From Acanthornis magna (taxonomy: Eukaryota; Chordata; Aves; Passeriformes; Acanthizidae), in NCBI GenBank assembly GCA_036785705.1, contig JAWUZG010000013.1:20183001-20247000 (forward strand): a stretch of 64,000 nucleotides of DNA. Direction: 5' to 3'. The notes under the pieces are model-generated. The model saw nothing but the letters and a program-made list of their open reading frames with translations, had not been told where the DNA came from and did not search any database. Below, one piece after another: positions 12,059 to 22,520 of the stretch (within the stretch, counting starts at the first letter, position 1; each line of letters begins with the position of its first letter). Position numbers and translations under genes: made by a program.

Positions 12059-13924
12059 TACCCAAATTTGCTATGTGTTTTCGTCATTTAACTTTATGTC
12101 CCATTTCACATCAGCACTATTCTCAGCCTCAAAAGAACAGAAAATATAATGGGTTGGATCTTCAGCTACGACTTTCACCCAAGCACAGCATTACCCAGTT
12201 CCCCTGTTCCCATGTCCGCAATCATTTTGTTTGTACATTCACTAAGGAACACCAAGCCTCATGGACAGAAAAACTATCTCATGTAGGGTCCATGCTACAC
12301 TGATTTTGGAGCTGAATTGTGCAAGGTCTATCTCCTGCACTGAGGCTTACCACTCACAGACAGTCATTCAGGGACAAGATTCCCAAAAGGCTCCAAAAGC
12401 TTTGAATGAATGCACATTACCATCTTCCCAGTCACCACTGGAAATCTAAGCTGGACAGTGACTGATGTATAAGAAGAACCATGGAGAAATAACAAAATAC
12501 GGAGAGGAGGAACACAGCAAGCAGAGCACAAGCAGGAACAAAAAACCCCTGAAGATGAGGTTGTTAATGCGAAGATCAGCAGCTTTCAGGAGAGGTGTGC
12601 CAGTCTGCATCTCCCTCCTCTCAATCAGAATGACATGCACTGGTAGGGATTTGTGGAAGTCGGAAGACAGGACCTCCCAAAGGTGCTGCCAAGTAGCTGC
12701 TTGGCAATGTCTTGCTGCTGAGGGGCAGAAGGGATGCCTGTCCCACTTCTATCCCAAATTCTGTGAGGAATGGGGGCTGTGATCTGCAGGCCCCCAGATG
12801 CTGCAGCTCCCAGACCTCAGCCTACGTGGACCTGCTGCCCACCGTGCTCCTCTCAGCACCTGCTTTGTAGGTTGCCAACTCTCCTGCTAAAGGGCCAAAG
12901 AGCAGATTTGATGATCAAATCACCAAAGCAATGATAAAAACAAGAAAAACCCCTCCAACAACAAAGTCAAAGAAAATGCACATTTCCCTATACATTCAGA
13001 AAGAAAGAATCAAATTCAGTTCCTAAGATCCACAAAAGCGAAGATGCCCAGCTGTGTGCAGAGGATTTCTACAGAGGCTCCCTGATCGCTACTTGTGAGG
13101 ATCAGTGAGTGTTGCAGAAGCAGCTGGAGGATGATGGAAAAGCTTTCTGGACCCTGAAGCTTTTCCTCTTGCTCTTCCTTTGAAAGAATAAACACAGACT
13201 TACACAGTCAGAAGTTATTTCTAAATTTTCGTGTTCTATATTAAGAATGATAAACCAAGTACTACAAACAAAGCAACATGAGTTCTTTTATTCCCAATAA
13301 ACAACGGGATTTATATTTAAGTGCGTATATGAATCCTACACCTCAGGTCACAATTTAATCTCTCCTTAATTTAATGCCCAATTTAATCTCAATACGACAG
13401 CTAACAATTAAGAGAATGCATGTGGAGCCACTTAGTGTTTGATTGTATCGGTCATGTATTGACGGCGGATACGGGACTGTTTTCCCGTAGATCATAAAAC
13501 TTCAGAGCAAAAGATTGCACAGCTCAGAGAAATGTCTCCTGTTCTCAGCAGCTTTCAGGATTAGGACTTTAATGAGCCATGACTGGCTCATACCCATGCA
13601 TGTGTTGCAAAACCCCTGTAGTTTTAATAACCTACTTAATTAGCTAAATGTTCCATAGTGGACATTTTCAAGGCAGTACTTCAGGTATGACACACTCTTT
13701 TCTATACTTAAATGTCGGTCCAAAAAACAGAGTTTGTAATAAAACCTTTGTACAAACTGATCTTGCACAAGCTTTGGCCTTTTATGCCATACTCTAAGCA
13801 TAAAATATTTTATGCCATACTCTAAACATCAGTGAGCACCACCCAGCCTTTGGCAGAACATGGGAACAGCCTCCTGGGCTCAGACCTCGCAGCTATTATT
13901 TACTTGCTCTGCTTTCTTCCCTTG
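12059..13924. other. Non-coding unique sequence with a small CpG-containing hairpin
   Basis: No gene recognised. A tandem near-duplicate of 'ttttatgccatactctaa' occurs at about 13779-13827. A short hairpin with two 7-bp arms (tacggga at 13470-13476, tcccgta at 13483-13489) stands out in AT-rich surroundings. The frame at 12465-12782 is without recognisable features. Confidence 0.5.
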
Positions 13925-14312
13925 GCTGTTCTGCCTGGAGAACAGAAGGCTTTGGGGATACCTTATAACAGCCTTCCAAAACCTAAAGGGAGCTTGCAAA
14001 AAGGCTGGAGAGGGACTTTGGACAAGGACATGGAGTGACAGGACAAGGAGAATGACTTAAGGCTGAAGGAGGGTAGATTTAGATTATGTATTAGGAAGAA
14101 ATTCTTCCCTGTAAAGGTGGTGGGGCTCTGGCACAGGTTACCCAGAGAGATTGTGGATTCCCTATCCCTTGGAAGGGTCCAAGGCCAGATTGGGTGAGGC
14201 TTGGAGCAACCTGGGATAGTGGAAAGTGTCCCTGTCCACAGCAGGAGGGTGGAGTAAGATGAGCTCTAAGTTCCCTTCCCTCCCAAACTATTATGTGTTC
14301 CTGTGAAATAGA
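13925..14312 (+). repeat. CR1 LINE 3' fragment
   Basis: The longest forward CR1 piece here. It includes 'ctgcctggagaacagaaggc', 'aacagccttccaaaacct', 'aggaagaaattcttccctgt', 'ggcttggagcaacctgggat' and a decayed 3' end near 14310. Point differences and small gaps throughout suggest an old insertion. It is 5'-truncated and carries no usable ORF. Confidence 0.95.
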
Positions 14313-15090
14313 TAATTTTCAACACAATAGGACAATGCAACAGATAAGGAAAAACTCCTCACCCAGGTCATGCGTTGTAGAGATGCAAAAGTCGTACTTT
14401 GTACAAAAGCAAGGACGGGCTCTGCTCTGTGTTAGCCATGTTCACAGATTTCTATCAGTTTAAGTGTTTCAGAGGTTTAAACCTGTGCATGTGCCTTACA
14501 CAACCTGACTGCAGCAGGATTATTCCTAACACACAACTTTGCCTAGACATTATTTGTCATGTTCCAGCATTCCTCAGCACAAACCTTAAAACTAAAATAA
14601 AATTACACCGCATTTTAAAAAATCACACCCCAAGTGATTTTATATAGTAAACTATTTATTTTAAAACAAGATTAAATATTGCGCCTCACTGAAATATTTT
14701 CTCTTAGCAGAGAGCACTCAGATGGAAAATTTCATACATTTCAACTGATTTTTTGCCTGAATGGTTTTCACATATTTTTCGAAAACCTAGTTGTGTCAAA
14801 TGATTTATTCTCCCCTAACAATACGGTACAAGTAGCTCGGAAGATGCAAGTGCTGAAATGGTTGACGGCAGTTGGCCAATTAAGTGCTCTCCAGTATTCT
14901 GATTTTTTTTGTGCTTTGCACATACTAATCCTTTTCTTAATGTATTGAGGTTCTATCCAGCAGAAAGAATGAGCTAACTGCAAGGCATGCCACATGAGGA
15001 GTGGGGAAATGTACGGCGACATGCTCGTATCCAGGGGAGGTTTAGCCAAGTGTGAAGCAGAAAACACATCTGAGAAGGAGCAAACACCGA
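14313..15090. other. Non-coding unique sequence
   Basis: AT-rich unique sequence between the CR1 piece and the GGGAA array. Frames at 14399-14948 show no recognisable protein. Confidence 0.5.
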
Positions 15091-15278
15091 GGGAAGGGAA
15101 GGGAAGGGAAGGGAAGGGAAGGGAAGGGAAGGGAAGGGAAGGGAAGGGAAGGGAAGGGAAGGGAAGGGAAGGGAAGGGAAGGGAAGGGAAGGGAAGGGAA
15201 GGGAAGGGAAGGGAAGGGAAGGGAAGGGAAGGGAAGGGAAGGGAAGGGAAGGGAAGGGAAGGGAAGGGAAGGGAAGGG
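15091..15278. repeat. Perfect (GGGAA)n pentanucleotide microsatellite, about 37.6 copies
   Basis: 188 bases made only of GGGAA units with no interruption, ending 'gggaaggg' before 'ccgtgg'. The plus strand is pure purine, so it could form both G-quadruplexes (a GGG run every five bases) and triplex H-DNA. Long frames across it on both strands encode only KGREG-type or SLPFP-type periodic peptides and are artefacts of the array. Perfect purity suggests recent expansion or ongoing length change. Assembly may also have misjudged its true length. Confidence 0.99.
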
Positions 15279-15500
15279 CCGTGGGGTGTCCCAGGAGGCA
15301 GGGGCAGGTGCTGCCTGGCTCAGGAGCTGCAGGAGGCTCCGGGCATGGAGGAGCCCAGCTGGGAAAGGCACCCTGGGCTGCTGTCTCCAGGGGTGGCCCC
15401 GACAAGCCTCCCCAGCAGCACATCATTAGAGGAGGTGACAACGGTGCTGCCGTGCTCCAGGCAGAGCCAGGTGACTCCAAATAGCTCGGCTTGTTCCAGG
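15279..15500. other. GC-rich segment downstream of the array
   Basis: A GC-rich stretch rich in 'ggag' and 'cagg' words directly abuts the microsatellite. Open frames exist on both strands but continue from the array and have no recognisable domain. Possible CpG-poor GC-rich unique DNA or an unrecognised repeat. Confidence 0.4.
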
Positions 15501-16629
15501 CTCGTCTGGGGCCGATTCTCCTGCCTCATTTAACCCCTCATGAACTGTGCGGTACCATGAACACACAAAACTCTCCTTCAGAAGCATTGCTCTGTCCAAA
15601 GGAAGAAAAAAAGGGACAATCTAAAACGTGGTGAACTGTTCTTCTCTCTTCTATTACAAAGTGGTAAGAAAAGTGATGTATGGCTCCAAATATGCATTGT
15701 ACAGAACTTGGAAGAAGTAATGCAGATCCACAGTACATAAGCAGGGACAGCAGCAGAATTTTGTCTACAAAGACAGCATTTTGTCAACTACAAGGAAAGA
15801 AAATCTAGGTTCATGTGGCTTTCCCCCCCCAAACTTTAGATTTATTTTATTAAAATAAAATCAACTTTCCAAGTTTTCAGAAAGCTTTCTATTGAATCAC
15901 ATTCTGCTTTCCCTGCAGTCTTTTCTTCAGTTTTACTGATTATCAAGTAACCCCCAAAGCTTCTGGGGAGGAGAAAGAAACCCCTAAAATTTCAATTGTA
16001 AAAACCTAAACTCAGATTTCAGAACCTTCTCAACTGCTGTCCTGCTCAAATTCCTCATTAGGGAAGAGACACAAACACTTGACAAGTGCAGTAAAGACAC
16101 CAAATTTCTGAAGGCCAGTGAGGAAGACAAAATGCTGTGAAGAATTCTGAAGTGATTTACAACCCAGACCAAATTTATTTATTGCAGATTACTTTATCTA
16201 ATCCTTCTCCTGCTGAAGTTATCTCTGCCTTCAGCATCAGGTGTCGATGACAGAAGTATTACCACTACACATCAAAACATTACTATAATTTTTCTCACAG
16301 ATCTATACCAGTCACAACAGGTTGCTGTGATTTTTGCAGATAAAAACCTTCAAGAAAACTGTTTTTTTCTTGTTAACCAGCTGGAGTTAAAACAAGTGAC
16401 AGCCCAGAATGAGCAGACACTCCTGGCAGTTTCAATGAGAGGCTCTTAATTGCAAGTCACAGAGCAGGGGTCATCTCCTCTGAGGCCAGTAGATTTGAAT
16501 GCCTCCCTCTGGGTTACACCATTACAAGAAAATGTGTTTGTCTATTAAGAACTTCAGAAAAATAAACAAACTGAGTCAGCAAATAGGTTTTTCAAGGTAT
16601 AAATTTTGAAAGTTACAACTTTGGCATTG
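15501..16629. other. Non-coding unique sequence
   Basis: AT-rich; nothing recognised. Confidence 0.5.
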
Positions 16630-16788
16630 AGAAATAGATGCCCAGAGAGGTGGTGGATGCCCTGCTCCTGCAAAATCTTGAGGTCAGATTGGATGGGGCT
16701 CTGAGCAACCTGCTCAATGGAAGGTGTCCCTGTTTATTGCAGGGACATGAGCTTTAAAGGCCCCTTCCAGCCCAAACCACTCTGTGAA
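16630..16788 (+). repeat. CR1 LINE 3' fragment, diverged
   Basis: 'gcccagagaggtggtggatg', 'gatggggctctgagcaacct', 'ggaaggtgtccctg' and 'ccccttccagcccaaaccac' follow the order of the CR1 3' end, ending at 'ctctgtgaaa'. About 160 bases survive. It is more diverged than the copies at 4.1 and 37.7 kb. Confidence 0.9.
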
Positions 16789-18074
16789 AAATGGGAACAG
16801 TCATTTTTGCACTGAGGTTGGACTGCAGCCTGAGTGAGGGCAGCAGTGGGAGGAAGGCAGGAAATCTTTGCTGGGAGGGAATGCTGTCAAGAGCAAGGAG
16901 GAAAAGCTCTGTGCTCAGAGGTCCAAATAAAAGCTGTGGATAAAGTTCATGAAAACAGATTTTCAATACATTTCACTCACTTTCTCCTGCTTTTGAATTG
17001 TTCACTGTCACCTGCAGTGTATTCCTTACTTGATCCATCATTGGCTTGCTAGACCAACATATGGTTCCCCACTTCTGGGTACAGATTTCTTAGGATTCCA
17101 ACTTTGTCTGAGCAACATGATATATGCTGCTAAATAAAGGAGAGATTACAAATACAGGCTTTGGATATCAAGCATCATACTGTCCTCCTTTGTGAAAGCA
17201 ATTCAGCCAAAATTACATATATGGAAAAAACCAGAGTTAGTCAGGATGATTTATTAATTGTACACAACATGCCTGAAGGCAGATTGGGAATGGAATTCAG
17301 ATGGATGGACACGGAGGAGAATTAAGCCAATAATGGCAAGGCACGGTGCAACTTCTTAGTCACAAACACTCACATCACATGAAATTATTTTCACAGATGA
17401 TATTTATACTATAGCAGGAACTGCCCTACAGTTTCTCTCTTAAGCATTACAGAATCCGAAATGCTGGTGTGATAAAACTTCCATGCTTACCAGAGACTTT
17501 CTGCAAATCTCTTTCATATCCAAATTTGACAACCAAGCACTTTATTCCTAAGTCTGACAGGTGCTCAAGTCATTTGATTGGGAAACTTGCTCTCTGCTTA
17601 AGTTCTGCCACATTAGGGCTAGATGGGGCTTATTAAAAAGGAACACAAGAAAGGAGCTAAAAAAGCGTGGAAAATTCCATAAGAGACCACTCTTTTTACC
17701 TGAAAATAAAAGTTGTGGGTTTTTGGGTTTTTTTCGGAGTGGTTCAAAACTTTCTGTCGTAGGGCTTAATTTAGCTCATGGTTTATGAGTAGTGGGCAGA
17801 AGTGTCCTGCACTGGTCTGGCTTACCCATTACCTGGCCATGGTGATATTTCTTGCATTTTCCCTGCATTGGCCATTGCCAGAGATAGGCTGTTGGAATAA
17901 ACAGGCCATGCTCTGGTCCATCAAGGAAAGTCAAGAAATTCCTCTCTCTCAAAGGAGGATGACAGAGCAGAGGAGCAAGGATTGGTATGAGAGCCATGAG
18001 TGGCTTGGAAAAGATTTTTAATTTGTATGTGGCAGGAGATCCCAATCCCATTGCCAAACACACAAGTGGCCCTG
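16789..18074. other. Non-coding unique sequence
   Basis: No gene, RNA or transposon recognised. Frames at 17561-18063 overlap on both strands without protein features. Confidence 0.5.
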
Positions 18075-18150
18075 GAAGTCCTACACTAAGGAAGTCCTAC
18101 ATTAAGGAAGTCCTACATTGAGGAAGTCCTACATTGAGGAAGTCCTACAT
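18075..18150. repeat. Short tandem repeat, 16-bp unit, about 4.75 copies
   Basis: The unit 'gaagtcctacattgag' recurs with single-base variants (acactaag, acattaag, acattgag, acattgag). The period is exactly 16 at 18081, 18097, 18113 and 18129. The last two full units are identical, as expected from stepwise duplication. Confidence 0.95.
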
Positions 18151-20547
18151 AAAGCCCCTCACCCCTCTCAGCTGGGGTTTACACTGACCTGTGAGCCTCG
18201 GAAGGGCCAACCCAGCACAGCCAACTCCAGCTCCAAAGAACCTTTCTGCCAACAGGAATAAGGCAAGACCAAAGAGGAGTTTCGTATCAGTAATTAAACC
18301 TGAAAGGAAATCCACACTCTGATCCTCCCAGGTGCACATGCTGCACTGTTTCCTTGCAATTCCCCTGTTTTGGTGAGGCAGAGGTGGGGGAAAGACTACA
18401 GATGCTGTCAGACAAAGAGCTGGTCCCCGCTACTGTTGCAGATGGTGGAAGCAGAATCCTCTTTCTTTTCACACTATCAATTAAGCAATGTTGCCAAACC
18501 CACATCAGCTTCTCAGTCAAACATTTCATTTCTCAGCAGTCTGTGTGAAGTTTGAAAGCTACAGTATGTTCTGCCAGCGGCCTCCAGAAAGCTGCTTTGC
18601 ATTGTTTTGCTTAAATGGCTACAAAAGTGCTGTCAAAGAGACACTGTCAACTGCAGCTTTTGTGTGTATGTCTTTTTTACTTAAAATAAAAATAAAAAAA
18701 AAGAAAAGAGAAAGGAAAAAGAAACAAAACCTTGTGGAGTTGAAAGAACTGATTTCTGCTTGTTTTATCAGTCCTTTTTACATTCTTTTGGCAGACATTG
18801 GATTTTCCTCTCTGCTATTCACAGTGCAAGCATATTCAATATTGAATAGACCTTTTTGACAGTTTTTGAACCTGTTCCATAAGATTCCAAACGCACTGAT
18901 TCATGAGGACTTGTAAAGTTCCTACAACATTAAAAAAAAAATCTACCCCGACTCAAGAATTATTTTGCATCAGGATAATTTAAAACTTCTGCTCCTTCAT
19001 CTGTATGATTTCTCAGAGCCAGAAAGAAACACTTTCACAACTGATTGGTCTGCCTTATGCACTGAGAGGGATACAACAGCAAACACTCACTGTCTAGAAG
19101 TCAAGAAAATCTAATTATCTAATATTATAAAAGCTCTGCTTTTGTCTTTCAACACCTAAATGGGGGCAAAATTCTGGTCTTGGAAAGATTTTATACTTTA
19201 ATGAGTATCAGTGAGAAGCAACCGCTGAACACGTTCAAACACAAACTAAATTTTACTACTATGGTTGTAGATTTTTTATTTGCTGCACACTCTCATATTT
19301 TGAGTTTCCCAGCAGCCTGGGTATATTTTTTCCCTGAAGTATCCCCTCCATTCCCCTAATGCTGCTTCTCTGACAACCAACACCATGGCAGCAATATTGC
19401 TTATGGTTTAAAACTGCTCTGTTTTCTTACTTCAGGGGTATTTCCAGCCTGATCTTCACTTTGGAAAAGCAGATGTGAATCTGAGTAGATTAATAAATGA
19501 CAATAGTGATGATTACAGTAATGTGTTATGAGCTATTCTCAGCTGTTTCCAGACACACGGAGTGGTGGTTACATTTTCTATTCCATGGCCAGCACAAAGG
19601 AAATAAATAAAGCAGTGGTTCCCAATTTGTTGTCCACAGATCCACTGGAGTAATTCCCACATAAAGCAGTGAAATCTACGGTCACTGAGCACAAATTCAA
19701 TACACAAGAGCCCACATGTTCTAGTGGAAATTTTTTTGGTAGCCCACAAACAAAAAAAGGATGAAAACCACTGAGGACTGAAGCACATACAAATAGAGCA
19801 TTAGATCTCTCACATATGTCCTCCCGGGAAAAACTCCCACAGAAAGCACCAGGAATTAAATCTATAGAAATGTAATACAGCTCTATGGAATTTCCTCTGA
19901 AGGCCTATAGAATTTAGTACAGCAGGGAGTCCTTTTCAGAGCCCTTTTTTCAGACAACTCACAGAAGGATATAATTCTAATGAATGGGATTTTAAAAAAA
20001 AGCAATAGATCTACAATAATCGTCTATTAAATTATTTCCCATAGAAGTATTGACAGCAATAGCTATTAACATTATTTTATAAAACTGGAAAGATATATTG
20101 ATCAGTGGATCCATTCTGTCTTGACACAGAGAACTCAGGCGATTTATGTTGCTATTCTTTGTTAGGCAAAGGGATTGGTTCTTTTTATTTTTTTTAAAAC
20201 ATCTGGAGTCCCATGAATAATTAATTTAATTAAAATAAGAGACTATTTTATCTGCGCTCCTTGACAGGAACTTTGCCTCATGCTACCTGGCAAATCCACT
20301 ACTGCCGCTGTGTAAGTATTCATTGGTCATTGACACTTTTCATGGATTTTTTGTGATTTAAGATGCAATTTCCCCCGGGGATTCCCAGCCCTTGGACTTT
20401 GCCGGAGCATCCCCAGGACACACAGGGAGGGGCAGCCAGGACAGCAGAGCTGGGCTGGCTCAGCGTTGGACAAGGGATTGGTTCCATGGCTGTGACAAGC
20501 CTGGGGACAGCAGAGTGAGTGAGGTAGAGGCCAAACTGAAAATGGAG
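18151..20547. other. Non-coding unique sequence
   Basis: Unique AT-rich DNA with an A-rich purine stretch near 18690-18730. No gene recognised; the 123-codon frame at 18488-18859 translates in part from this A-rich low-complexity tract. Confidence 0.5.
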
Positions 20548-20885
20548 AGGAAATCACGGAATTACAGAATCATTTAGGTTGGAAATGCCCTGGAAAAACC
20601 ATCGAGTCCAAACCTGCCAGCACTGCCAAGGCCACCACTAACCCATGTCCCCAAGTGCCACGTCCACATGGCTTTTAAATCCCTCCAGGGATGGGGACTC
20701 CACCTTCACCCTGCACAGCTGTGTCAGGGCTGGACAAATCTTCGGGTGAAGCGAATTTTCCCAATATCCAACCAAAACCTCCCCTGGCACAGCTTGAGGC
20801 TGTTTCTTCTTGTCTTGTCCCTTGTTCCCAGGTAGAAGAGCCTGACCCCACCTGGCTGCACCTTCCTGTGGGTGACAAAGGAACA
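20548..20885 (-). repeat. CR1 LINE 3' fragment, reverse orientation
   Basis: It opens with 'cagaatcatttaggttggaa', the reverse complement of a CR1 3' terminus. It continues through 'tcgagtccaaacctgcc', 'aaggccaccactaaccc', 'ccctccagggatggggactc' and 'ttcttcttgtcttgtccctt'. About 335 bases remain, one of the longer CR1 copies here. The frames across it on both strands are not CR1 ORF2. Confidence 0.95.
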
Positions 20886-22189
20886 GTGAGAAGAGGTGAG
20901 GATACAGGCTCCGGAAACTCCTTCTCCCCCAGCTTTCTCTCCTTCCAGTTATGAAGGGAAGAAAAAAAAATTGTGATGAAAGCAACTTAACATGCCTTTT
21001 AGAGCAGGGTTTTGTGAACTGATTAAAATATCCTGCAGAAGATATTGAGGTTTTTTGGGTTTGACTATTTTCTCTAGATCCTCATTAGTTTTATCATAGA
21101 TTTATCTCTAATCTTTCCCACAGTGAGGTGGCAGAGTCAGATTTGCAAGGATCTATCAGACGAAAGCTAAAACTCAGGGAAGGAAAAGCTGTTTCTGCCT
21201 TTGATGATGCAAATATAGCTGGAATTTATTTTTACATTTTATTTCTTGTTGTCTCCTCAAGTGTCCTTAATTTTGTCTTATTTTCCCCCATTTACCTGAA
21301 TATTGGCTTAGTACGGGGAAGCGAAATACTGAATTCCACCAAATTTGAGGAGTCAACCTCACAGGAGCCTGAGCCTCAATTTTTTTTTCCAAAGAAAAGT
21401 GTGCTTTCCGTGCTAAATCCTAGCCCCACTGAAGTCAGTGGCAAAATTCCTAATGCCTTACTCCCCTGGGAGCAGGATTTGGCCCGGCAGGGACGGACAG
21501 TAGCTAAGCCCACCACCTCCCATCCCTGGAGATCTTCCCAGGGCAGCAGTAATCAAAATAATTCATTTGCAGTTCTAAGCCTTTGATGCATGACTGCTGA
21601 GAAAGAAGATTTGTGAAAGCTGTGACAAACTTACACCTCAGCTTTCAGAAAAGGAGAAAAAAATCTGTTACTGGAAAATTTGCCAATTTTTTCCCTCTAG
21701 TCCTTAATGCACAGCAATCCATTTGACCATATAATTATTACTTAGAGGAAAGGAGTTGGAAAAAGAAGCGTAATTTATGAGGGTGAACAAGAAAACAGAT
21801 GAGATATATGGAAGAAATATTACAAGAAAAAATACAAAAATAAGAGAAACAATGCTGTATAATGTTGTCAGACCTAAATCAAAGTCAGAAAGGAAAAATG
21901 AGATGCTCGCGTACACAGATTATGCCACCATCAGTTTTTGCTGGAGAAGGAAGAACCTTGGCAATCAAGATTATCTGATAATTACCTTTCTTAACGCATT
22001 AAATTCACTCAGCTTCACCTTCAGGCATTAGCTGAAGAAAATAATGACACACATCCTCATGGTTAATGGTTAAACCCTATTTCCAAGAAATCTATTACAT
22101 GTGGTGTCACCTAGAAACCCACACAATAAAGCATCTTTAAAAGAAGCACTGATAGAAAAGGATGGGGTTTGGAAATATAAATTGCAGTT
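20886..22189. other. Non-coding sequence, one weak coding-like frame
   Basis: A forward frame at 21128-21586 opens after a pyrimidine-rich 'tctaatctttcccacag' that resembles a splice acceptor. It has a hydrophobic stretch early in its translation but no recognisable family. With no matching donor or neighbouring exon, I treat it as chance. Confidence 0.4.
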
Positions 22190-22520
22190 GTTTGCATCAA
22201 AACATTTTAACGTGCAGGCTTTAGTAATACTAATGAAAGTTTGATTGTCTTTGTTAATTAGCTCCCCGCCCTCCTTTGTCAGCTGCAGAACAAACCTTCT
22301 CCTGCCAGCATCTCAGGATGCATTAGACATCATTAAACATCATTTTTAAATGAACATTTCATTTAAAAGAGATTAATTTTCAAAGTATGGCAGCGCTTGA
22401 AAACTAATCTGTAAAATGATACAGCTGCTGAAGAATACCTCCACCTCCTAATTCCCCAGTATTTATGGGCAGATCAGTCCACGTGCTGCTGCTAATGAGG
22501 TTTGGAGAGTCTATTTGATA
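22190..22520. other. Motif-rich block, possible conserved non-coding element
   Basis: Contains 'gttaattagctcc' (homeodomain TAATTA core) near 22254, several ATTA/TTAAA words, 'gtcagctgcag' (CAGCTG E-box) near 22278 and 'cacgtgctgctgctaatg' near 22481. No coding signal. This mixture is typical of developmental enhancers but also occurs by chance in AT-rich DNA. Confidence 0.25.

Noticed and set aside
14974..15533. Long frames on both strands encoding KGREG or SLPFP repeat peptides (up to 179 codons).
   Set aside because: They are the translation of the GGGAA array. A pentanucleotide repeat free of stops stays open in every frame, and no flanking sequence looks coding.
21128..21586. A possible exon after a splice-acceptor-like 'tttcccacag'.
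   Set aside because: No matching donor, no partner exon and no recognisable family. Acceptor-like tracts are frequent in T-rich DNA.
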